In this document: positions 1-8,541 of the stretch, piece by piece
Position numbering within the stretch: the stretch's first letter is position 1
Layout: every line of letters starts with the position of its first letter
Origin: Arthrospiribacter ruber
Lineage (GTDB): Bacteria > Bacteroidota > Bacteroidia > Cytophagales > Cyclobacteriaceae
DNA: 64,000 bases
Assembly: GCF_019343195.1 (NCBI RefSeq)
Contig: NZ_RPHB01000005.1
Location: 248,001 to 312,000, forward strand
Direction of reading: 5' to 3'
Notes under the pieces: model-generated
What the model was told of the DNA's origin: nothing
Seen by the model: the letters and a program-made list of their open reading frames with translations, nothing else
Databases searched by the model: none
Translations under genes and position numbers: made by a program

Positions 1-352
1 GGTGAACACCCTAAGCCTACCGACAGTATTGGCTTTAAATACTGACCTGGTACTAACTGATTTCCTTCAGTTTTCATTTTATGGGCAAAAAGCCTTTGGA
101 GATTCCGAAAACAACAGTCAGATTCCTGTTCAGGAGTTTTATTCTTTTATTCCAAGACTGACTTTGGGAAAATTTGAGGTGTATTCACCTTGGACCTTTT
201 TTGACTTTTCCGGTTTTAATGGCGGGTTGGGTCTAAGGTTCGGAGGGCTTTTTTTGGGAAGTTATTCGGCATTGACGGGTCTTACTTTAGACTCAAAGCA
301 AGCGGACATTCATTTGGGTTTCAGTTGGGGATTTGGTTCAGGCTTATTATAA
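1..352 (+). CDS. C-terminal part of an outer-membrane protein (5' truncated by window edge)
   Basis: The frame is open from the left edge, so this is only the last ~117 residues of a longer protein. The visible part alternates hydrophobic and polar residues and is rich in Gly, Phe, Tyr and Leu (for example FGGLFLGSYSALTGL and LGFSWGFGSGLL), as expected of transmembrane beta-strands. I therefore infer an outer-membrane beta-barrel or surface protein, but no family motif is visible. It ends 9 bases before the stop codon of the convergent carboxypeptidase gene, and no strong hairpin lies between them. Confidence 0.6.
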   Translation, partial: VNTLSLPTVLALNTDLVLTDFLQFSFYGQKAFGDSENNSQIPVQEFYSFIPRLTLGKFEVYSPWTFFDFSGFNGGLGLRFGGLFLGSYSALTGLTLDSKQADIHLGFSWGFGSGLL

Positions 353-361
353 TTTTGGCAG

Positions 362-1648
362 TCAATATTGCTCATGAATAGTGGTCATGATCCTGACCAT
401 CTCATTCCTTATTTCCGGGGTAGGTTTTACAAAATTATTGTTCATAAATACAAACCTATAAGTCCTGCCTTTTCTGGTGTCTATCCAGCCACTTTGTAGG
501 TGCATATTTCTCAAAGTTCCTGTTTTGGCCCAAACAAAAGCTTTTCCTCCGTCAAGCTCATAGGTGTTTTTCAAGGTGCCGGAAAGCCCGCCAGCAGGAA
601 ACATTTCTCTTAACCTTTCTTGGTCACCGATCAGAACTTCTACCCGGTTAAGGATTTCCAAAACCGTCCTTGGTGTAATCAGGTTGTACCTGGACAGACC
701 GGAACCATCTTCCCAAACCGGCTTATGTTTTATTCCCTCAAAAAGGTTTTCTTCAACATATTGAATGGCCTTTTTAGGATCTAAGGTATCACTTAAAACA
801 GCGGAACAAAGGATCAGGACCTGCTCTGCAAGGAAATTATCAGAAGGCAGCATCATATGTTGATACAGGCTATCAGCCAGAATTGAATAGAAGGTTTTGA
901 TGTCACCTTTTTTAAGCCTATTGATCAGTTTTACTTCCTTTTTCAATGTGTCTTCCAACAAAAACCTACTTTTTTCTAAGTCCATGGGAAACGGAACCTT
1001 ATCATCATAGTCCGCTGGGATTGAAAGAAATGAAGGATAAATCAATGAATGGTCACTTACCGACCGGAAAATATCAAATTTTTCTGTAACCATGCTGCTA
1101 TCCGCTTTCAGGAATGAGCCCATGATTTTTGGGGAAATCTCCAAATTACCTTGCAGATCCGCTTTTGCTTGCATGGTATTGGCATAAATAGGAAAATGGC
1201 CGGGATCAGAGCGCCAATAGCTAGGTTCAAACTTTAAATCAGGCTGTTGGGCTAAATACAAATTGTGGGCAGCACGTTTTAAGAAGTCATATGCTTTGCC
1301 ATTATTTAGTTTTGGGTGTAAAAATGAAGGGTCACCCGTACCCCATATAATCAAAGAATCACCGGAAAATTCATATTGAAAAGCAGGAATGGAATCCCTT
1401 ATAATATGTAAGGCCGCATATAGGGTAAGTATCTTGGTATTGGAAGCTGGAACAAAATGTACGTCTGCATTTTGTGAATAAATGATTTTACCACTTTCCT
1501 CTTGGAGTATAAAACCTACAAAATGCTCCTTCATCAACTCAGAGGCAGCAAATAGCCGGGCCACTTTTTTCTCTGTCAACTTCTGCGCAAATCCATCATG
1601 GATCAGCATAAAGAGGATAACCAGAAAAAAACAAAATAGACGATTCAT
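362..1648 (-). CDS. dacB: D-alanyl-D-alanine carboxypeptidase/endopeptidase, PBP4 type (peptidase S13)
   Basis: Periplasmic penicillin-binding protein that trims or opens peptidoglycan cross-links. The 428 residues begin with a signal peptide (about 1-21, ending GFAQ). All three S13/penicillin-binding motifs are present: SxxK at S69-K72 (SNTK), SxN at S269-N271 (SDN) and KTG at 375-377. The long insertion between the first two motifs is usual for PBP4. Its ATG overlaps the TGA of the upstream S9 peptidase gene by one base (ATGA), so the two are probably co-transcribed and translationally coupled. The protein is slightly shorter than the E. coli enzyme but looks intact and catalytically competent. 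Confidence 0.9.
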   Translation of the reverse strand: MNRLFCFFLVILFMLIHDGFAQKLTEKKVARLFAASELMKEHFVGFILQEESGKIIYSQNADVHFVPASNTKILTLYAALHIIRDSIPAFQYEFSGDSLIIWGTGDPSFLHPKLNNGKAYDFLKRAAHNLYLAQQPDLKFEPSYWRSDPGHFPIYANTMQAKADLQGNLEISPKIMGSFLKADSSMVTEKFDIFRSVSDHSLIYPSFLSIPADYDDKVPFPMDLEKSRFLLEDTLKKEVKLINRLKKGDIKTFYSILADSLYQHMMLPSDNFLAEQVLILCSAVLSDTLDPKKAIQYVEENLFEGIKHKPVWEDGSGLSRYNLITPRTVLEILNRVEVLIGDQERLREMFPAGGLSGTLKNTYELDGGKAFVWAKTGTLRNMHLQSGWIDTRKGRTYRFVFMNNNFVKPTPEIRNEMVRIMTTIHEQY

Positions 1649-3744
1649 CAGGGTTTTAAGTGTTTTTCCAAAAATTCCACCGTCGCCTTATTGACTTTTA
1701 CCAAATTCTCAAACTTCATCCAATGGTGGGAATCATCCGGAACAATAATGGCCTCATAAGGCATGCCCCTTTCTTCAAACCTACGGATAAGGTCCACAGT
1801 CTGGGCCACCTGTACATTGCGGTCATCATCTCCGTGAATAAATAGCACTGGTGAAGTCCAAGTGTCAAGGTAGGCCAATGGAGAAGAAAGCCAAGCAGTT
1901 CTTTGGGCCTTTTCAAAATCCGGTGCTTTTTCATATCCCTCCGGCATTTCCAGTCTGGAGGACAGTTCATGTACCCCATGTATGTCCACCCCTACTGCGA
2001 ACAGATCAGAATCTTTGGCCAAAGCCAAGGCCGTTAGATAACCTCCGTATGATCCACCATAAATCCCGATTCTCTTATTATCTACCTGTGCCAAAGTCGC
2101 CAGGTATTCTCCGGCCTTTTTGACATCTATATACTCTTCCGCACCTTGCCAGTAGGTCCTTGGCGGTTTGTGGAATTCATATCCATAGCCAATACCCAGA
2201 CGAAAGTTCACCGATAAGACCACAAATCCCATCTCTGCCAGCTTCTGATTGATGGCATAGGTATTGGAATAATAATCACCGTAATGCCAACCTAAAAGCA
2301 TTTGGCGCTGAGGGCCCCCATGCACAAATACTACTGCCGGTTTTTTGGATTTACCGTCTTCCTTTTCGAATAGCTGGGCATGAACTTTCACCCCATCCGG
2401 GGACATAAAAGTGACCTGCTTTGGTTTGATCAAGTCGCTTTCATCGGGAAAACCTTCCGGAATAAGGTCTTCGGCCAAAAGCCTGATCTCCGGGTCGGAA
2501 ATCCTGGAAACTGCCGGCAGCAGTGGTCTGGCATACGTGGAAGAGACAAAGGCCACATGATCATTGTCCGACAATACCACTGGTATGGCCTCTATGCCCT
2601 CTCCTTGGGTCAAGAGCTCCATTTCTCCACCTGAAAGACTTACCATGCCGATATGTCTCCTGTCAATATCTTCTTCCATTTTACCTGCATTGGCAGAAAA
2701 GACCAAAAATTTCTTATCCTGACTTAGCTCTATATGCTCTACCATATACTCTCCTTGGGTCAGTTGACGGGAAGGTCCACTTTCGGCATCCATGGCATAC
2801 AAATGTGGCCAGCCATCTTCATAAGAAAGATAAATAAGGGTATTGTCAGCGCCCCAGTGAAGGTTGGCTCCCCCATGTGTAGAAGATATGGAACCCCTAA
2901 GGGTTTCAGGTGCCTTCCACCTCATATTCCCTTCACCTGTCCGGGCATCTGCTACCCAGATTTCCCAAGGAAGGTGCCGCTGTTCCAAAATTGCCTTTGG
3001 CTCTCCCTGCCCTCCAGGTCTTCTTACAAATGCGATTTTAGCTCCGTCAGGAGACCATCTTACCATTCCGTCTCTATGAAATGAAGGAGATATGTATCTG
3101 ATGGTTTTATTTTCCAAATGAAAAATCCCAACCAAGGAATGTGTCCCTCTATTGACAGAAAAAAGTATTTCCCCACCGTCCGGTGACCAATTAAACTCAT
3201 TGACATTCCCTCTTATTTCAAAGAGTTGCTTTGCCTCAGTTCCATCCAGTTCAACAGTCCACACCTGCCCATTTTTCAAAAAACCAAGCACCTTGCCATC
3301 CGGCGCCATCAAAGGATCATCTCCTTCGGTCAGCTTTCTTGCCTCAATCCCATTAAAGTCCGCCATCCAGATTTCTACTTTTGGAATAAAAGCAGCATGT
3401 GCGGGGTTCATGCCAAGGTTTCTTTGCCAGTTGCTCCCATGCTCTCCACCTCTCACAAATACCAGCCCCTGTCCATCAGGGGTAAATTGTAAAGAAGTGA
3501 TTTCCTGCCCATCATCTTGCTTGAAGTCCGTAACTTTTCTGTATTGAAAATCAGGAGCTTGAGAAACATATACATTTCTCAGTCCCTCTTCATTCATGGC
3601 CCAGGCAAACTTGTTGTCCACTGGGGATGCTGTCATTTCTGAGGGAAAGGAATAAAGAGAAATTTCCTCAATACTGAAAGATTGAGCAATTGCCTGATGC
3701 CAAAAAAGCAAGCAGATCAAGAATTGAAGGAGGTATTTTTTCAT
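1648..3744 (-). CDS. S9 family serine peptidase (prolyl oligopeptidase / acylaminoacyl-peptidase-like)
   Basis: Exported serine peptidase that probably degrades short peptides in the periplasm. An N-terminal signal peptide (about 1-20, ending AIAQ) is followed by a beta-propeller-like region with TolB/WD-type repeats (for example FTPDGQGLVF, WSPDGGEILF, WSPDGAKIAF). The C-terminal alpha/beta-hydrolase domain carries the catalytic triad: GGSYGG with Ser565, HGDDDRNV with Asp641, and DDSHHW with His at about 673-674. Length (698) is normal for S9B/S9C enzymes. It is first in a two-gene unit with the PBP4 gene. Substrate specificity cannot be read from the sequence. Confidence 0.9.
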   Translation of the reverse strand: MKKYLLQFLICLLFWHQAIAQSFSIEEISLYSFPSEMTASPVDNKFAWAMNEEGLRNVYVSQAPDFQYRKVTDFKQDDGQEITSLQFTPDGQGLVFVRGGEHGSNWQRNLGMNPAHAAFIPKVEIWMADFNGIEARKLTEGDDPLMAPDGKVLGFLKNGQVWTVELDGTEAKQLFEIRGNVNEFNWSPDGGEILFSVNRGTHSLVGIFHLENKTIRYISPSFHRDGMVRWSPDGAKIAFVRRPGGQGEPKAILEQRHLPWEIWVADARTGEGNMRWKAPETLRGSISSTHGGANLHWGADNTLIYLSYEDGWPHLYAMDAESGPSRQLTQGEYMVEHIELSQDKKFLVFSANAGKMEEDIDRRHIGMVSLSGGEMELLTQGEGIEAIPVVLSDNDHVAFVSSTYARPLLPAVSRISDPEIRLLAEDLIPEGFPDESDLIKPKQVTFMSPDGVKVHAQLFEKEDGKSKKPAVVFVHGGPQRQMLLGWHYGDYYSNTYAINQKLAEMGFVVLSVNFRLGIGYGYEFHKPPRTYWQGAEEYIDVKKAGEYLATLAQVDNKRIGIYGGSYGGYLTALALAKDSDLFAVGVDIHGVHELSSRLEMPEGYEKAPDFEKAQRTAWLSSPLAYLDTWTSPVLFIHGDDDRNVQVAQTVDLIRRFEERGMPYEAIIVPDDSHHWMKFENLVKVNKATVEFLEKHLKP

Positions 3745-3812
3745 ACATCTTTATTTAACCGAAAATAAGATACGGTAAAAATAGCTCCCAAGCAATCTCA
3801 TTTCTTTTTGGA

Positions 3813-5522
3813 TCAAAGGTTTCCTTTTTTCAATTCCTCTACAGCATAATTGGCTGCCCTGGCGGTGATGGCCATATAGGTAAGTGAAGGGTTTTGTGTA
3901 GCAGTAGAAGTCATGCATGCCCCATCTGTCACAAATACATTTTTGCAATGGTGAAGCTGATTCCATTTGTTCAAGAGGGAATCTTTTGGATCATGCCCCA
4001 TTCTTACGCCTCCCATTTCATGTATATCCGAACCTGGAGGCGCTCCCGAATCCCTTGCATTGATATTGACAAAACCTGCTTTATCAAACATTTCGGACAT
4101 TTGCTCCATATAATCCAGCACCATTTTGTCGTCATTTTCTGTCCAATCGCAGGACAATACCAGCTGTGGAATCCCATACTTGTCGGTGAGGCTTTCATGC
4201 AGCCTGACATGATTGCTTTCTATGGGAATCACTTCCCCCTGCATCCATCCGGCCACCCACCAAGGTCCGAGTGTCCGCTTGATCAGGTTTTGTTTCAACA
4301 CTTCCCCTATTCCTTCTCTTGAAAATTGAACCCCACGGGAGGAGGATCCGATTCCCACGGCATAGCCTCTCAGAAAGTCGGTTTCCTGTTTGAATACATT
4401 CCTAAACCTTGGAATATAGGAATGGGATGGGTTTTTACCTGTACTCGTCACATCCTGAAAATCCTCGCATTGCGCAGAGATCTGGCCTCTGTAATTGTGC
4501 CAGGAAATGTATTTACCCAAAAGCCCATTGTCATTGCCCAGACCATTTGGAAACCTGTCCGAGATGGAATTCAACAAGATCAGGTTGGAGTTCAGCGCAG
4601 AGGCATTGACAAAAATGATATCGGCATAATACTCGTAAAACTGCATGTCATTGCCATCAATGATCCTGACACCGCTGGCTTTCCCCCTTTCTTTATCATA
4701 AATGATAGAGTGAACCACCGAATGGGGTCTCAAGGTCATATTTCCTGTCCTTTCTGCCCAGGGCAATGTAGAGGCATTGGAGGAAAAATACCCACCAAAG
4801 GGACAACCTCTATTACAGAGGTTTCTATGTTGACACCTGGCCCTGCCCTGCTCTATGTGTATTTCCTGCGGATCAGTCACATGGGCACACCGGCCATGAA
4901 TCAAATGCCGGTTTTGGTAATTTTCTGAAATGACTTTCTGAAAATGCCGCTCTACACAGCTAAGGTCAAAAGGTTTCAAAAACTCACCATCGGGTAAATG
5001 AGGTAATCCGTCTTTATTGCCAGCTATTCCCGAGAATTTTTCCACATGACTGTACCAAGGGGCAAGATCCTTGTATCGGATCGGCCAATCTACAGCATAT
5101 CCATCCCTTGCAGGCCCTTCGAAATCATAATCGGACCATCTCTGTGTCTGTCTGGCCCATAAGAGAGACTTACCTCCTACCTGATAGCCACGTGTCCATT
5201 GAAAAGGTTTTTCCTGTACAGTCTCCTGCTCCCCTTCTTTCATCCAGAAATGCGCCGTAGACTCATGTATTCTGGCCCCTCTTCTGCCAAACTCTTTTTG
5301 ATTTTCAAGGGTCAGCTTTCCTCCAAATTCAAATTCCCAAGGGTGCTTGGTGGCTGTGGGGTAATCTTTGATGTGTTTGACGTCCCTTCCTCGCTCCAGT
5401 ACCAATGTTTTCAGACCGCTTTCACACAACTCCTTGGCAGCCCAACCTCCACTGATTCCCGAACCTATAACGATAGCGTCGTAGGTCGCTTGTTCTTTAG
5501 CTTTTATATTCAGATTGGGCAT
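3813..5522 (-). CDS. GMC family FAD oxidoreductase (gluconate/sugar dehydrogenase large-subunit type)
   Basis: Flavoprotein of the glucose-methanol-choline family, expected to oxidise a sugar, polyol or sugar acid. The N-terminal dinucleotide-binding motif GSGISG lies at residues 20-25. The C-terminal GMC_oxred_C region contains GGVRMGHDP and the conserved VTDGACMTSTATQNPSLT segment, with a His/Asn catalytic pair expected there. A cysteine-rich stretch (CQHRNLCNRGCPFGG) resembles the iron-sulfur-type insert of gluconate 2-dehydrogenase-like GMC enzymes. There is no signal peptide of its own; export could be by piggy-back on the small subunit encoded 3 bases upstream. No cytochrome c subunit gene is adjacent. 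Confidence 0.85.
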   Translation of the reverse strand: MPNLNIKAKEQATYDAIVIGSGISGGWAAKELCESGLKTLVLERGRDVKHIKDYPTATKHPWEFEFGGKLTLENQKEFGRRGARIHESTAHFWMKEGEQETVQEKPFQWTRGYQVGGKSLLWARQTQRWSDYDFEGPARDGYAVDWPIRYKDLAPWYSHVEKFSGIAGNKDGLPHLPDGEFLKPFDLSCVERHFQKVISENYQNRHLIHGRCAHVTDPQEIHIEQGRARCQHRNLCNRGCPFGGYFSSNASTLPWAERTGNMTLRPHSVVHSIIYDKERGKASGVRIIDGNDMQFYEYYADIIFVNASALNSNLILLNSISDRFPNGLGNDNGLLGKYISWHNYRGQISAQCEDFQDVTSTGKNPSHSYIPRFRNVFKQETDFLRGYAVGIGSSSRGVQFSREGIGEVLKQNLIKRTLGPWWVAGWMQGEVIPIESNHVRLHESLTDKYGIPQLVLSCDWTENDDKMVLDYMEQMSEMFDKAGFVNINARDSGAPPGSDIHEMGGVRMGHDPKDSLLNKWNQLHHCKNVFVTDGACMTSTATQNPSLTYMAITARAANYAVEELKKGNL

Positions 5523-5525
5523 AAT

Positions 5526-6065
5526 TTAGATTTTATAAGGTTCTTGAGGTAAAGGGGCACAGCCGTCATATCCACCAGGGATCATTTCATAATTCGTGAA
5601 ATTGGTTAAAAAATACTCTGAGCTTGTATAACCCAAAATGATCAATTCTTTGATCAGGTCATAAAAAGCTTTGTCTTCAATTTTTTCCTCCTTATCCAGG
5701 GCTTCCAATACCTCTATCCTTTGCTGATCTGCTGCTTTGAAAAATGAAGTATCATTCATTTCATTGGAGAGAAATTCCAACCGGTCAAGCCCTCCAAGAA
5801 AAGCATTTTGGGTGGATTCATCGTAGCAGTTTGCCAATAACTTATCCAAAAAATGATGAATCCCCAGTTCCACACCACCTTTGGTATCGTTCTCAGGAAG
5901 AAAAGTATCTACCATCGATTTTAGGTTATTTTTCTGATTTTCGCTCAAAGGCAGGTTTTTATACAGGTAGCTTCCTTGTTCTGCCTCTTCATTACCACAG
6001 CCCGGTAAGAAAATCATTCCCCAGACCGTAATTGCAAGGGACTTTAATGCTGTTCTTCTATCCAT
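5526..6065 (-). CDS. Gluconate 2-dehydrogenase subunit 3 family protein (lipoprotein, GMC partner)
   Basis: Small partner subunit of a membrane-attached GMC dehydrogenase. The 179-residue protein begins with a twin-arginine-like start (MDRRTALKSLAIT) and a lipobox LPGC with Cys23, so a folded flavoprotein complex could be exported by Tat and anchored by lipid. The rest is helical and charged, like the gluconate_2-dh3 family. It is the first gene of a two-gene unit with the GMC gene only 3 bases downstream, which supports a physical complex. Family assignment rests on this pairing, the signal type and length rather than on a diagnostic motif. Confidence 0.8.
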   Translation of the reverse strand: MDRRTALKSLAITVWGMIFLPGCGNEEAEQGSYLYKNLPLSENQKNNLKSMVDTFLPENDTKGGVELGIHHFLDKLLANCYDESTQNAFLGGLDRLEFLSNEMNDTSFFKAADQQRIEVLEALDKEEKIEDKAFYDLIKELIILGYTSSEYFLTNFTNYEMIPGGYDGCAPLPQEPYKI

Positions 6066-6323
6066 GACAAAATCAAAACATTAATACGGAAAAAACCGAT
6101 TGCAAATTGGATAATCGGCAATTAAGCGTGCTAAATGAATATTTAATTGACAAAAAAAGCTTTTACGGGCACTGCATTACCTTAAAAATAGGATTTAAAC
6201 CCTTTTGTTTTTTTTCAGATCCTTAGAATATTTAATCGAAATACACTTGACATACTTACTGATTTTTCTTTATTTTTTAAGAAAACAAATTATTGAACTA
6301 AAAAATAAAACTTTTTTAAACAC

Positions 6324-6337
6324 ATGATTTTAATCAT
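6324..6337 (+). promoter_or_regulatory. FNR/CRP-type operator candidate upstream of nrfH
   Basis: The 14-base sequence ATGATTTTAATCAT is a perfect inverted repeat (6+2+6) and fits the TGAT-N4-ATCA core of FNR-family sites. Its centre is about 60 bases before the nrfH ATG and about 40 bases before the start point implied by the -7 element at 6360-6367. That is where a class II activator would sit. Oxygen- or NO-responsive Crp/Fnr control of nrf operons is well known in other bacteria; here it is inferred. Confidence 0.5.
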
Positions 6338-6359
6338 AGTTTGTCTTATTTTTAAACTA

Positions 6360-6367
6360 TAGTATTG
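6360..6367 (+). promoter_or_regulatory. -7 promoter element of the nrf operon (near consensus)
   Basis: TAGTATTG differs at one specified position from the Bacteroidota -7 consensus TAnnTTTG and ends 22 bases before the nrfH start codon. A weak core promoter is what an activator-dependent operon would have. Confidence 0.4.
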
Positions 6368-6389
6368 TTTCATCAAAGCCCCCAGCACA

Positions 6390-7031
6390 ATGAGCCGATA
6401 TTTGAAATTCAAAAAACGTCTTTTTAAACTCAGTCTTATACCACCGAGGAAATGGCGCCCTGCGGCCACTGTTTTAGTCGCTGCGATTGTGGGTCTGGGT
6501 TTTTACATGATCCGTCTAAGCAATGCCACCTCCTATCTTTCTGATGATCCTCAGGCCTGTGTCAACTGTCATATCATGACACCTCAGTACATCACTTGGA
6601 ACAAAAGCTCCCACCGTGAAGTGGCACATTGTAATGACTGCCATGTACCGCATGACAACATTGCCAGTAAGTATTTTTTCAAGGCCAAGGATGGGCTTTA
6701 CCATTCTACCATTTTCACCCTAAGAGCAGAACCTCAGGTCATCAGGGCCTTGGAACCCTCCATCAATGTCATACAGAACAATTGTATACGCTGCCATGAA
6801 AATCAGGTGACGGATGCCAAACTGATGGATGCAGTGGCCAACCATCATCCGCATAGGACAGACCGGATCTGCTGGGAATGCCACAGGGAAGTTCCCCATG
6901 GCAAAATCAGGTCTTTGGCATCGGTGGGTCACCAAATAGAACCGATACGCGCCCATGCACCACCGGATTTGGAAATTATCCCAAAATGGCTCAAAGAGTC
7001 GATGAAATCAGATAATAAAATCAGCAAATAA
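6390..7031 (+). CDS. nrfH: Cytochrome c nitrite reductase small subunit NrfH (tetrahaem quinol dehydrogenase)
   Basis: Membrane-anchored NapC/NirT-family cytochrome that takes electrons from menaquinol and hands them to NrfA. An uncleaved N-terminal membrane anchor covers about residues 25-42. Four CxxCH haem sites follow: CVNCH 57-61, CNDCH 81-85, CIRCH 132-136 and CWECH 161-165. The first is in the CxxCHxM context (Met63) typical of NrfH haem 1. At 213 residues it is somewhat longer than the classic ~160-residue NrfH. It is first in the operon, 12 bases before nrfA, behind an FNR-like dyad. Confidence 0.95.
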   Translation: MSRYLKFKKRLFKLSLIPPRKWRPAATVLVAAIVGLGFYMIRLSNATSYLSDDPQACVNCHIMTPQYITWNKSSHREVAHCNDCHVPHDNIASKYFFKAKDGLYHSTIFTLRAEPQVIRALEPSINVIQNNCIRCHENQVTDAKLMDAVANHHPHRTDRICWECHREVPHGKIRSLASVGHQIEPIRAHAPPDLEIIPKWLKESMKSDNKISK

Positions 7032-7043
7032 AACCACAGCGAT

Positions 7044-8537
7044 ATGAAAAATTGGATTCTTTTTGGAATGACGGCAGTGATCGTTTTCCTTTTGGCCATG
7101 TTGGCATACACCATAATGGACCGGAAAACTGAAGCCAGGTTTGCTTACCAACCTAAGGTCATCATAGAAGGCATAGAGCCTAGGGATTCGGTATGGGGAC
7201 TCAACTACCCCCGACAATACCAATCATACCTGAAGACCAAAGACACTACTTTCCAAAGTATGTACAATACAAGCGGGTTTAAGGATGTCCTCGATGACCA
7301 GCCGGAATTGGTCATCTTATGGGCAGGATACGCTTTCAGTAAGGATTATAATCATCCCCGTGGACATGCTTGGGCAGTGACAGATGTACACAATACCCTT
7401 AGAATCGGTTCTCCCCAAGAGCCGGGCGGCGGCCCCCAACCTTCTACTTGCTGGACTTGTAAAAGTACGGATGTCCCTAGACTGATGAGTGAAATGGGGG
7501 TGACTGAGTACTACAGCCACAAGCTTTCCCATCTTGCTACTGAGGTAATCAATCCAATTGGTTGTGCGGACTGCCACAACCCCCATACAATGAACCTTAC
7601 CATTACCCGGCCGGCATTGATAGAAGCTTTTGAGTCTATGGGAAAAGACATCAATCAGGCTTCCCATCAACAGATGCGCTCATTGGTCTGCGCCCAATGC
7701 CATGTGGAGTATTACTTTGACAAAACCAAGCCGGGCAAAGAAGATGCAGCCTACCTCACTTTTCCCTGGAAAGATGGGATGAGTGTAGAGGCCATTGAAG
7801 GTTATTTTGACAACATTGACTTTGCGGACTGGACACACCCAATCAGTAAGGCAAAAATGATCAAAGCCCAGCACCCGGATTACGAACTTTATGAAATGAG
7901 TGTGCATGCCAAAAGAGGAGTTTCCTGCGCCGACTGCCATATGCCTTATAAAAACGAAGGTGGGCAGAAATTCACCGACCATCACATCGGGTCTCCCTTG
8001 GCCAATGTAGAAAACTCCTGCTTTGTGTGCCATAGAGAAAAACAGGAGGACCTGATCTCAGATGTATATGAGAGACAAAGGAAAGTCAAGGAGGGTTCTT
8101 CGAAATTGCAAAAACTAATCGCCATGGCCCATATAGAAGCGGGTAAAGCCTGGGAGCTCGGAGCTTCAGAAGCTCAGATGAAGGAAATTATGGAAGGATT
8201 GCGACATGCACAATGGAGATGGGACTTTGTGGTCGCTTCCCATGGTGGTGCTTTTCATGCCCCCTTGGAATCCAGCCGGATCATCACATCTGCCACAGGA
8301 ATCATACAGGAAACCAGAATCAAGCTAACCCGGGTTTTGGCTGACCTTGGTCACAACAAGCCAGTAGAAATGCCTGATCTCAATGATAAAGACAAATTGC
8401 AGGCATATATAGGATTGGACATCCCTGCAGAAAAGGCTGCCAAGGAAAAATTTCTGGAGCAGGTAGTACCTCAGTGGCTCAAAGAGGGAAAGGCCCGGGA
8501 AGCCAAAAAAGAAGTTAAAACTGTAAGCAGCAGGTAA
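7044..8537 (+). CDS. nrfA: Ammonia-forming cytochrome c nitrite reductase NrfA (pentahaem)
   Basis: Catalytic subunit that reduces nitrite to ammonium with six electrons in the periplasm; the family also acts on NO, hydroxylamine and sulfite. The N-terminal hydrophobic segment (about 4-24) is a signal or anchor. The active-site haem has the special lysine motif CWTCK at 136-140. Four ordinary haem sites follow: CADCH 174-178, CAQCH 216-220, CADCH 295-299 and CFVCH 326-330. The calcium/active-site region CHVEYYF follows the third haem, and AQHPDYE (Gln276-His277) carries the conserved catalytic His. Length (497) and motif order are those of a complete CxxCK-type NrfA. Confidence 0.97.
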   Translation: MKNWILFGMTAVIVFLLAMLAYTIMDRKTEARFAYQPKVIIEGIEPRDSVWGLNYPRQYQSYLKTKDTTFQSMYNTSGFKDVLDDQPELVILWAGYAFSKDYNHPRGHAWAVTDVHNTLRIGSPQEPGGGPQPSTCWTCKSTDVPRLMSEMGVTEYYSHKLSHLATEVINPIGCADCHNPHTMNLTITRPALIEAFESMGKDINQASHQQMRSLVCAQCHVEYYFDKTKPGKEDAAYLTFPWKDGMSVEAIEGYFDNIDFADWTHPISKAKMIKAQHPDYELYEMSVHAKRGVSCADCHMPYKNEGGQKFTDHHIGSPLANVENSCFVCHREKQEDLISDVYERQRKVKEGSSKLQKLIAMAHIEAGKAWELGASEAQMKEIMEGLRHAQWRWDFVVASHGGAFHAPLESSRIITSATGIIQETRIKLTRVLADLGHNKPVEMPDLNDKDKLQAYIGLDIPAEKAAKEKFLEQVVPQWLKEGKAREAKKEVKTVSSR

Positions 8538-8541
8538 GCCA

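Larger units (their letters stand above)
6066..6389. other. Divergent intergenic region between the GMC operon and the nrf operon
   Basis: A 324-base AT-rich stretch with no credible coding frame. It must hold promoters for both directions. On the nrf side it contains a perfect short dyad at 6324-6337 and a near-consensus -7 element at 6360-6367, listed separately. A weaker inverted repeat pairs 6119-6125 with 6143-6149. No RNA gene was recognised. Confidence 0.7.

Noticed and set aside
4326-4928. Long plus-strand frame of 200 codons inside the GMC gene
   Set aside because: It is antisense to a gene with clear FAD and GMC motifs, and its translation has no family-like features.
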